Assembly: GCA_013306675.1 (NCBI GenBank) | Contig: JABLUY010000187.1 | Coordinates: 1 to 64,000 of the forward strand | Reading direction: 5' to 3' | Length of the DNA: 64,000 nucleotides | Origin: Thraustochytrium sp. TN22 | Taxonomy: Eukaryota > Sar > Bigyra > Thraustochytrida > Thraustochytriidae | In this document: in pieces, positions 1-7,634 of the stretch | Numbering within the stretch: the first letter of the stretch is position 1 | Layout: the number at the start of each line of letters is the position of its first letter | The notes under the pieces: model-generated | What the model was told of the DNA's origin: nothing | What the model saw: the letters and a program-made list of their open reading frames with translations, nothing else | The model's database searches: none | Translations under genes and position numbers: made by a program

Positions 1-1
1 G

Positions 2-367
2 GACGCTCACACCGGCCAAATGCTGCACGTGCTCGAGGGGCACACGTCATACGTCTTAAGCGTGGCTTTGGACGGCGGCATCATCACCAGCAAGGACAAG
101 CACGGCACTGTGCTGCACTGGGACCTGCAGACCGGTGCGCAAGTGGACGCTCAAGCCGCGGCGACGCGTTTGGACGGAGGGCACCACGCCCTTCCGGTTG
201 AGGTGGCTGAAAACCGCCTCCAAATCCTGGCTGGCGATGGCCAGGTGGGCTTCACAACGGATTGTGACATCACACGTTGCGTCTGTCAAGGCCCCACCAT
301 CGTTGCTGGTGATGCAACCGGCATGGTGCACATTCTTAGGATGAAGGGAGCCGCCTCCTCGGGCTGA
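2..367 (+). CDS. WD40-repeat protein, C-terminal fragment (left edge)
   Basis: The open frame enters from the left edge and ends at a TGA at 365-367, so only the C-terminal 121 residues or so are visible. It begins with a clear WD40 blade: DAHTGQML, then LEGHTSYVLSVAL, then a degenerate GTVLHWDLQTG (the classical V-W-D strand). The tail includes GPTIVAGDATGMVHILRM, which resembles the last blade of WD40 domains in large NACHT/NB-ARC-type proteins, where the closing strand reads 'IVAGDxxGxVHxLxl'. WD40 propellers are interaction platforms and have no catalytic role of their own. Whether an NTPase domain precedes it cannot be seen. The WD40 call is fairly sure; the wider architecture is inference. 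Confidence 0.7.
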   Translation, partial: DAHTGQMLHVLEGHTSYVLSVALDGGIITSKDKHGTVLHWDLQTGAQVDAQAAATRLDGGHHALPVEVAENRLQILAGDGQVGFTTDCDITRCVCQGPTIVAGDATGMVHILRMKGAASSG

Positions 368-1923
368 CAATTAGGTTTTACAGTAAATTTGAAAAATTGG
401 TGCTTCAGGCTTGAATCAAACTCGGGCGTGAAGGCAGACGTCGTGCGTGCGTGGGCAATCGCCTATCCAAGAGGACTCAGAGGAGTCTTGTCGGCGCGTC
501 GTTGGTGGATCCGCTGTTCTCCTGGTTAGTACGAGGAAGAGGCCGGCGCCAGCACACGAAGCTGCCTGCCTACGTGTGCGCAGTCAAGCCTGTCGCAGCG
601 CGCATCTGCGGCCCGGGCGGCGCGGGCTCGGCGCGGCAGGGCAGCGCCGCTGCCGTGGGAGGGCGGCGGCTTGACAGCCGCTGTGGAGATGGCCCAAGAG
701 GTGCTCGCCAAGGCGGCCAAACGCGAGCTAGCGCTCCAAGAGCGCATGCGTTCCGCACAGGACCTTGGGACACTTGGCAAGCGACGTACGAACTTATCTA
801 CCGAAGGAGCCACCGCGAAGACGGCGAGCTTGGTCTCGCTGCCATTCGCCGCCACGCTGCACTCCACTGCGACGAAATGGAAGAGGGAGCCACCGGCCTT
901 GGCCATGCACACGAGATGGAGTTCGCCGGTGACAGGGCGGCAGCGCAGCAGGACGCGCAGCGTGAAGGTCGATAAGCTGACGCGGGCGATCAGGAAGGTT
1001 GCAGCAGGCGGACTCGTTGGTGGCGTTGACGGCCTTGGAGACGTGCACGCGAACGTCCAAGTAGCGATGGTTGCTGCAGTGGACCAATCGTTGCCTCTTT
1101 GGCGATACTGGTGCTGGCTGTATGGCGACGCTGGGAATGCTGAGCGACGATGGTTGCGGTGCGGCAGGAGTCACCATGCAGCGCGTCAGCAGGCCTGGTG
1201 GGCTTCTTGTTCTTGGCAGAGTGTGTGGCGTATGCAGTCTCTTTGCGCGACTGGTTCTCTTTGACGGAGACCTTGCCGCGGGAGCTGGATGGATGCGAGT
1301 GTGTCTACGGCGGAGGTGCCGGCCCCTGGCAACTCACTCTACATCATCAATGAGCAAGATGAAGCTTGCTGTTTTGCAGGCGCTCGTTGAAGGTTTTTGG
1401 CCTCACGACTCGTTTGGAGATCATGCAATTGTTCTGTAAAAAAGGAACATCCACAGGAAGAGATGTGCATTGCGCACGGGAGCACAGACGCGGTATCGCT
1501 CCAAACTCAGGTGGTTCATGTGCCGTGAACTGGACCGCAGGGCCACCGTGCCGCAGCTCGAGTAGATTGCACAAAGGTCGGCGTCTGATCGTGGCGCTCA
1601 AGAAAGCTTCCGCGCGTATTTGATCAGCATCTTGAGAGCGAAATAGCAGCTCTGAAACGCGGGCTCTGCTCTTTGACGCGTGGGCTACGAGTGCGCACTC
1701 TGTCCTCCGTGTCCTTCATTTGCCAGACACATTGCCAGGCAAGTTGACATCTTGTGGCAGACGAAGAGGTGCACATTGCGCCTTGGTCAGATGCATGGCA
1801 CGCCGCTGGCGGTAATGTCACTGTGTCGATATTGAAGTTGATTTTGTGTTGAGGAGCGTGCTGATTCAATCAGGACAACCTTCATCACGGCGTGCTCGGT
1901 CTCGGCGCGCAAGAGCGGTCCCG
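368..1923. other. Unassigned 1.5-kb stretch between WD40 gene and rlmJ
   Basis: No frame here looks like a recognisable protein. A plus-strand frame around 690-900 has a helical, charged start (MAQEVLAKAAKRELALQER) but then loses protein-like composition, and no domain is evident. The part from about 1350 to 1870 is less GC-rich than the surrounding genes. It must hold the 3' ends of the WD40 gene and of rlmJ (minus strand, stop at 1924). It may contain an intron-bearing or decayed gene that I cannot resolve. Confidence 0.4.
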
Positions 1924-2868
1924 TCATGACCATTCGCGAACGCGTAGCTCATGGGCCGCGCCGTAGACGAGGTCGAAGTCAGCGCGCAGGGCCGTGGCGA
2001 AGGAGGACGTGGCCTCGTGGCGCCAGGTTGGGTCCGGGTTGATGACGAGAACGCCGGAGCCATAGAGGCCGCGGTCGAGGATGCCATCGCCGCGAGCCGG
2101 AAGCTCCTCGCGCAGGTCGACGCAGGGCAGTCGAAGGTCACGGCGCAGACGCTGTAGCATGGCGTGGGTGGCGTCGGCGCCGCGGATGAGCGGGTACCAG
2201 AGTGCGAGCATGTGTGGTGCGGCTGGCGTGAGGCGCGCGGCGCACTCGAGGACGCAGTCGGGCACGTCCGTGTACTCGGCTGTGATTTCGTAGGGCGGGT
2301 CGATGAAGCCAAGCAACGTCGCGCCAGGTGCTTCGTCACTGTTGTTGCTGGTGCTGGTGCTGGTGCTGGCGGTGACGACCTCGTGGTGCAGGCCTTGCAG
2401 GCCATCCTCGCGGCGGACCTGCGGCGCGCAACGCAGACGGTGGCGACCAGGCGACGCGCAGTGCCACTGCAGCAGCGAGGCGTCAGAGGGGTGCAGCTCA
2501 TGGAAGACTGCGTCATCGTCGGGACGCAGGTGCTGCAGCGTGATGAGCGGCGAGCCGGGGTACATCTCGAGGTCCTCGCCAGCGTTGAAGGCGCGCAGCG
2601 CGCCCACGAGGCGGGCGACCGGGCTGGCGGCTTCGCGGCGGCGGATCAGCGCGTGCCAGGCGCGCTCCGCGCCGACGGCCCACTCGCGCTTCTCCGCGGC
2701 GCGGCCCTTGCGCAGCGCGTAGAGCCCGGCCCCGGCGTGCGACTCGACCACGCGTAGGCGTGGCGCGCCCTCTCGCGTGGCGTGCCTCAGCAAGGACACC
2801 AGCACCGCGTGTTTGAGCACATCCCCGCGGTTCCCCGCGTGGTACACGTGCCTGTACGCGAGCACCAT
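1924..2868 (-). CDS. rlmJ: RlmJ-type 23S rRNA (adenine-N6) methyltransferase
   Basis: Predicted 314-residue SAM-dependent methyltransferase of the bacterial RlmJ (YhiR) family, which makes N6-methyladenine in 23S rRNA (A2030 in E. coli). The N-terminus MVLAYRHVYHAGNRGDVLKH matches the family signature (LSYRHxFHAGNxADVLKH), and the ATG at 2866-2868 was chosen for that reason; the frame extends upstream only through a GTG. Further matches are VESHAGAGLYAL (SAM site), the block YPGSPL, FHELHPSD, the catalytic motif DPPYE, and LWYPL near the C-terminus. A Ser/Thr/Asn low-complexity insertion (about 2320-2360) precedes DPPYE. In a eukaryote the likely substrate is organellar (mitochondrial) large-subunit rRNA, but no convincing targeting peptide is visible if translation starts at this ATG. 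Bacterial origin by transfer or endosymbiosis is likely. Confidence 0.9.
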   Translation of the reverse strand: MVLAYRHVYHAGNRGDVLKHAVLVSLLRHATREGAPRLRVVESHAGAGLYALRKGRAAEKREWAVGAERAWHALIRRREAASPVARLVGALRAFNAGEDLEMYPGSPLITLQHLRPDDDAVFHELHPSDASLLQWHCASPGRHRLRCAPQVRREDGLQGLHHEVVTASTSTSTSNNSDEAPGATLLGFIDPPYEITAEYTDVPDCVLECAARLTPAAPHMLALWYPLIRGADATHAMLQRLRRDLRLPCVDLREELPARGDGILDRGLYGSGVLVINPDPTWRHEATSSFATALRADFDLVYGAAHELRVREWS

Positions 2869-4347
2869 GGCAGCGCTGCGCAGAGCGCTTTGGCTGGCGG
2901 CTCTGGCTGGTCGGCCGCGCTCTCCTCCCTCCCTCACCTCATCCTGACAGTTGGGGCATGGCCACGCCTGGCTGGCGGCTGCCAGCTGAGCTCGCCTCGT
3001 TGCGCCGGCGTCAGACGGCGAAGCTCGCTGCGCGCGCGAGCTGCGAAGCAGTGCCGAGTTTGGTCCTCGGGAGCTGCGTGCGCTAACGTTACAGCACAGC
3101 CACAGCTGCGTGCCACGGCGTCTTGACTCGGATTCTCGCGCAGTGAAGTGCCTGATGACTCATGACAGTGACAATGACTGTCAGAGTGAGCTGAGACTCA
3201 CGCCGTCTTTTCGAGCCTGGCCTCTCCTGCCAGCCCGCAGAACCTGGTTTCGCTGGGCGGGGTCGCCGGTGTCCGTCCGGGTCGCCAGTGCCGCGGCTGC
3301 GCCGCCGCTCGATTCACTCGTGAGCGCGCTGGCAGCGCTGCGTTGCTGCCTGCGCGTGCCCGCCCTGCCGTTGCGGTAGTCGTCGTACGGCGCCAGCTGA
3401 GGCAGCCAGCCAGCCAGGCTGAGCCAGCCATAAGTTAGTTAGCGAACGAGCGCCGCGACAGGCCCCCCGTGTCCTGATCTGGCCGCCAGCTGAGCTTCTG
3501 CCTGGCTGCCTTGCCAGCTCCTACGGGCTCACTCACCGCTGCAGCAGCACGCAGGGCCTCGCCAGCTTTCCGCGGTGGCTCTAGGCCGCTTGCCTGCCTG
3601 CCTGCCTGCCCGCCCAGGCCGAGCCCGGCCCTGCGCAGCCGCGAGCGAGCGGTCGCGCCGCGCCGCCGCCGCCGCGGCCGCGGGAAGAAGGCGGCGTGCT
3701 CAGCTCCTCCAAGCAAGTCCTTCCCTCTCTCCCTCCCTCCCTCCCTCCCTCGCTCCCATCCCGCCGAGCCCTCTGGCTCGATGGCAGCAAGGCGACGCTG
3801 GCCGCGTCCGCTTCTTTCTCTCCGTGCCAGCCGCGGCGAGCCGCCTGCGCCTGCGCGCCTCAGCCTGGCCTCGCAGCGTCTGCCGCGCCGGCCTGGGCGC
3901 CTGCCGCCGCTGCTGCGTATCGATCTTGCGGGTGTCCGTGAGCCTCTGGCGGCTGCCAGTGCCGGCGCTCCGGCGCGGCCAAGATGGCAGGCCTCCCGGC
4001 GGCCGCAAGCCGCAAGCGCGGTATCCGCGGGCGCAAGTGGCGCGTCACGTGGCGGCGACTTGCGGCCAGCGGTGAGGCTCCGGCGGTGGCGGGCGGCCGC
4101 TGCGCTCGGGCTCGAGCGCTGGCCTGGCTAGCCCAAGTCCAGCGAAGCCGCCTAGCAAGTCAACTATCTCATCTCTTGTGCAGTGCCGAGCCAGTGAGAC
4201 CAGTGAGCTGGCCCGGTACGGCTAGTTACCTCGGCGGACTCGGCGCGGCAGCGGCAGGATCCGTGACGCGAGCGGCGAGCCGAGTCGACTCGACGAGGAT
4301 CCGGGCGGCGGCGGCGGCGGCGCGGCAGAGCAGAGCTGAGCGAGGAG
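2869..4347. other. Divergent intergenic region, repeat-rich
   Basis: About 1.5 kb between the starts of rlmJ (minus) and the eight-helix membrane protein (plus). It should hold both promoters. It is highly GC-rich, with simple-repeat tracts: (TGCC)n near 3590-3612 and (CCCT)n near 3722-3752. Long open frames occur on both strands but have Arg/Ala/Pro/Ser-biased composition typical of GC-rich noncoding DNA. No gene is supported. Confidence 0.45.
3722..3752. repeat. (CCCT)n simple-sequence tract
   Basis: Runs of CCCT/CTCC units, seen directly, in the noncoding interval upstream of the eight-helix membrane protein gene. Polypyrimidine tracts of this kind are common near protist promoters; no function can be assigned. 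Confidence 0.7.
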
Positions 4348-5310
4348 ATGCTGGACGGCAAGGCGGCCGAGCAGGGAGAGCAGCAGCGCGAGCGCGGCGA
4401 GTCGGAGGAGCGCGAGGGCGCCATGGGCACCGAGGCGCACGGCGGCGAGATGGAGCAGGCGTACGCCGTGCCGGTGCCGCCGCCCGAGGCGCAGGGCGCG
4501 AACGGCGCCGGCGGCGCGTACGGCGACGAGGACGCGTACGGGGACCGCCACGAGGCCGTGACGATGGAGTCCGCCAAGGAGAAGATCTTCAACAACGGCG
4601 GCTACCCGCTGCTGGTCTTCGTGGCCTCGGTCATCCTCACCATCGCGGCGTCCAAGGCCTGCGCCGACTCGCCCTCGTCCAGCTGCGAGGGCAAGGACGC
4701 CTTCGCCGTGGCGGCCGGTGTCATCTCGCTCGTCGCCTCGCTCTACTACCTCATCCTGCAGCGCCAGGACAACCTCTCGCCCAAGATCAAGCTCGGCTTC
4801 GTCATCTTCTTCTTCATTTGGTGGGTGTGCGTCGCCGGCTTCACCACCTTCGGCTCCGACGCGCCCTTTGTCGTGCCGGGCAACGGCTACTTTGCGGCCT
4901 GGGGCGGGTTGCTCTGCTCGCTCATGCTCCTGGCTGGTGACGTCGCGCGCGTGCGCGAGACCATGGACCGCTTCGCCAAGGTCGGCCACCGCTACGCCAT
5001 CCTGCTCGTCGGCTCGCTCGTCGTCATGTTTGCTGGCGTCGCCGAGTGCGACGACGGCTGCGTCTACGTCAACTCCGCCTACGCGGTCGCGGTCGGCATC
5101 ATCTCCTTTGCCGTTGTCCTCGCGCGCGTGCTCCTCGCTGCCAAGGTCCCGGAGAGCAGCACCAAGTTCTTCATCATGTTCATGATCGTCTGGTGGGGCG
5201 TCGCGCTCATCGTCCTCACCTTCTTCAACCCCTTCACCTACGTCGGCAACGGTTACTTTGCCACCTGGGCCTGCCTCATCTCTTCGGTGCTTCTCCTCAA
5301 CCACAACTAA
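4348..5310 (+). CDS. Eight-helix membrane protein with internally duplicated four-helix unit
   Basis: A 320-residue protein with a hydrophilic, acidic 80-residue N-terminus followed by about eight hydrophobic helices (roughly residues 86-103, 118-138, 148-166, 182-197, 217-231, 243-263, 275-292 and 303-317). The last two helices of each half carry the same signature: WWxxxxGFTTF...PFVVPGNGYFAAW at 158-185 and WWGVALIVLTFFNPFTYVGNGYFATW at 282-307. The protein is therefore an internal duplication of a four-helix module, distantly like MARVEL/tetraspan proteins. The ATG at 4348 opens the frame; ATGs at residues 26 and 35 are alternatives. The C-terminus is very short (LLLNHN). I do not recognise a named family and no transport or catalytic motif is visible, so function is unassigned. 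Confidence 0.8.
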   Translation: MLDGKAAEQGEQQRERGESEEREGAMGTEAHGGEMEQAYAVPVPPPEAQGANGAGGAYGDEDAYGDRHEAVTMESAKEKIFNNGGYPLLVFVASVILTIAASKACADSPSSSCEGKDAFAVAAGVISLVASLYYLILQRQDNLSPKIKLGFVIFFFIWWVCVAGFTTFGSDAPFVVPGNGYFAAWGGLLCSLMLLAGDVARVRETMDRFAKVGHRYAILLVGSLVVMFAGVAECDDGCVYVNSAYAVAVGIISFAVVLARVLLAAKVPESSTKFFIMFMIVWWGVALIVLTFFNPFTYVGNGYFATWACLISSVLLLNHN

Positions 5311-5934
5311 TTTGGACCACCTGCGCGCAAGTACAGAGCTACTCTTGCGGCTACAGAAAGGTTGGTTTGCCAGCCCAGGGATGACACGTATTCAAAGCGT
5401 CTTCAGCAGTAACTACAGCAGAAATAACAACAAAGTTCTTTTTCTTCTTCACATCCGAGTCGTCACGACAACAAAGTTCCTTTTCTTCTTCGCATCCGAG
5501 TCGTCGCGACAACAACATCGTAACAAGTGCAGAAAAGTCAAGTCTGGCGAGCGGCCGCCAGTGCACGCTGACGCCGCTGTAGTGGATTCATGGGTGGTGC
5601 GCAGCACTCACATTCTTCTTCACTCGAGAAAAATTGCAACAACCAAATGTCTTGTTTGCATCTTCGCATCTTGACATGTTGTTGTTTGCATCTTCACATG
5701 GGACGTGTGTGCAGGCTCCTCTTGCTTGCTCACACAATGCTTCTCCCGGCTTCATCTTCACGTGCACAGTGTTCTTGGCGCTCCTCTCGCCTCAGTGTCC
5801 GTAGCATCTTAAAAATTGTGCGAGCTACTCATTGTTTTCCCGCCTTCTTCTCCGTGCAGTGACTCCTGCTTCCTGAAAACTATATAAAGCAAGGGTGTCT
5901 TACTCGCGCCGCCGCACTTTGTGAACCTGTTGAA
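5311..5934. other. Convergent 3' intergenic region
   Basis: Lies between the stop of the eight-helix protein (plus) and the stop of the exchanger gene (minus), so it should contain both 3' UTRs and polyadenylation sites. It is notably AT-richer than the genes. It contains a two-copy 41-bp tandem repeat and several CTTCTTC/CATCTTC pyrimidine runs. No gene is seen. Confidence 0.5.
5427..5509. repeat. Two-copy 41-bp tandem repeat
   Basis: The unit beginning ACAACAAAGTT and ending CATCCGAGTCGTC is repeated once, 41 bp downstream, with only a few mismatches (for example CACATCC against CGCATCC). It is seen directly in the convergent 3' region. Confidence 0.75.
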
Positions 5935-7389
5935 TCAATTGGCGCCGGCTCCAAAGACGGCCTGAGCACCGACAAGGACGAGGAGCATGCAAATGTACAG
6001 CGCGGCGAGAATGACGGCATCCAGACTAGAGAGGGCCGGCTTGTGGCGACGTGCAAAGCACACGTGGCGAAAGCACATTGCGGAAAACGCGACGACGAGC
6101 ACGAGCATCATGACCCCCGTGAGCGCGAGGCCGGCGGCGCCGGCGCCCGGGCTGCCGCCCACGTGCACAGGCTCGCCCGTCTGGATATTGTACACGAGAA
6201 AGGGCGCGCCAATGCCCACCAAAATGTTGATGATCTGCGAGCCCACGGCGTTGGCGATCGAGCTGGGGCCCTCGCCCTTTTTCGCCACCGCCACGCTCGC
6301 CACGAGGTCCGGGACCTGCGAGCCGAGCGCCACGATCGTGAGTCCCGCGACGTTGTGCGAAAGGCCCACCAGCTCTGCGAACGCCGTCGTCAGCACCAAG
6401 ACCAGCTCGCTAAAGATGCCCACGTAGGCCAGCGAAATGGCCATGGTGAGCGGCCAGAGCCGGCCAATGTCGGCGTCCTCGCCGCCGTCCACGCCGAGCG
6501 GCGGGATCGTGTAGCGAAAGACGAGGCGCAGCGGCGCGGCCAGGCACTCCAGCGCTCGGTCCACCTGACGCTGCGCCGCGGCCAGCTCCTGGCGCGCCTC
6601 CTCCTCCTCGATCGCGTCCTCGAGGCGGCCCAGCGTGCCGTACCCAGCGCCATTCCCGTTCACGCTCGGCCGCCGGTCCACCTCGGAGTCCGTCTTGTAC
6701 CGGGTCAGCGCGCGAGGCGCCGAAGGAGCCTCGGGCTCTTGCTGCTCCACCTGCTCAAAGCCCGCCGTTGGGGTGTGGTAGAAGCGACCCAGCGAGGCCA
6801 GCGCCGCCACGTACAAGGCAAAGATGCCAAGCAGAGCGCCGTTGCGGGCCTCGGTGAAGTCGCCCTCCAGCGAAAAGGCCACAAACGCCGAGAGCGCCGC
6901 CGCGTAAAAGAGCACGTCCCGCAGCAGCGGCACGGCCTCCAGGTGCAGCATCTGGCCCTCGGACACCAGCACGCAGGCCGCAGGGATCACCGTGTACGCG
7001 ATGATGCCGGACCCAAGCACGGCGCTCAGCGAGAGCCCGACCTTGCCGTGCGCCGTGGCCACGCAGTTGATGCTAATCTCCGGCGCCGACGACCCGAATG
7101 CCAGAAACGTCGCGCTCGCCACGTCGTGCGGCACGCCCACGCGCTCCACCATGGTCTCCAGCGCCGGCGCCAAGTAGTCGTCGCACACCAGCGCCAGCGC
7201 CACGAAGCACGCAAAGATGAGCACCGGCAGCGCGAACACCTGGCCCAGGTTCTCCAGCGCCGCGCCGCCGCCGGCGTCTGCGCTCTCCGCGGTCGCGCCC
7301 GTCTCTGCCGCCGCCAGCACGTGCGCCTGCTGCAGCGCCACCGCCGCCGCCAGGCCGGCCGCGCCTGCCGTTCGCGAGAGCGCCCTCAT
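5935..7389 (-). CDS. Na+/Ca2+ exchanger family (NCKX/CCX-like) membrane antiporter
   Basis: A 484-residue protein of the cation/Ca2+ exchanger superfamily. A signal peptide-like N-terminus (MRALSRTAGAAGLAAAVAL) is followed by two clusters of hydrophobic helices flanking a charged cytosolic loop (about residues 205-300). The alpha-1 repeat has ATFLAFGSSAPEISIN (E104 is the ion-binding Glu). The alpha-2 repeat has GLTIVALGSQVPDLVASVAV (D361 is the partner Asp). The later alpha-2 segment reads GSQIINI where NCKX proteins have GSNVFDM, so the Asp known to govern K+ dependence is Asn388. The family exports Ca2+ in exchange for Na+ (with K+ in NCKX). The ATG at 7389 is preferred because it starts the signal peptide; the upstream extension is low-complexity. 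The gene is head to head with the M13 peptidase gene (245-bp gap). Confidence 0.88.
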   Translation of the reverse strand: MRALSRTAGAAGLAAAVALQQAHVLAAAETGATAESADAGGGAALENLGQVFALPVLIFACFVALALVCDDYLAPALETMVERVGVPHDVASATFLAFGSSAPEISINCVATAHGKVGLSLSAVLGSGIIAYTVIPAACVLVSEGQMLHLEAVPLLRDVLFYAAALSAFVAFSLEGDFTEARNGALLGIFALYVAALASLGRFYHTPTAGFEQVEQQEPEAPSAPRALTRYKTDSEVDRRPSVNGNGAGYGTLGRLEDAIEEEEARQELAAAQRQVDRALECLAAPLRLVFRYTIPPLGVDGGEDADIGRLWPLTMAISLAYVGIFSELVLVLTTAFAELVGLSHNVAGLTIVALGSQVPDLVASVAVAKKGEGPSSIANAVGSQIINILVGIGAPFLVYNIQTGEPVHVGGSPGAGAAGLALTGVMMLVLVVAFSAMCFRHVCFARRHKPALSSLDAVILAALYICMLLVLVGAQAVFGAGAN

Positions 7390-7634
7390 CGACGTGCCTG
7401 CGCGACGCCTGCGACGCCCGCCGCCGGCGCCGCCGCCGGCTCGGCTCGGCTCTGCCGCCCCCGCGCCCGCGCGAGTCCGCGGGCGCCGGCCGCCGCCCAA
7501 CGGCGCGCCGCCGCTGTTGACCAAGTCATGGCCAGCAAGTGCCGAGTCATGGTCAGTCACAGTGCGGCCGCCGCGCAAACGCAAAAGCGGTCGCGCGGCG
7601 CGGACGAGGGCCGCGCGGCGCGAGCCCGGCCGCG

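Noticed and set aside
451-1264. Overlapping plus-strand frames after the WD40 gene as genes
   Set aside because: No homology-like motifs, and frames overlap in two phases with Arg/Ser-biased composition.
5879-5890. TATATAAAG as a TATA box
   Set aside because: It lies in a convergent 3' region with no gene downstream on either strand that it could serve; chance in an AT-richer spacer.
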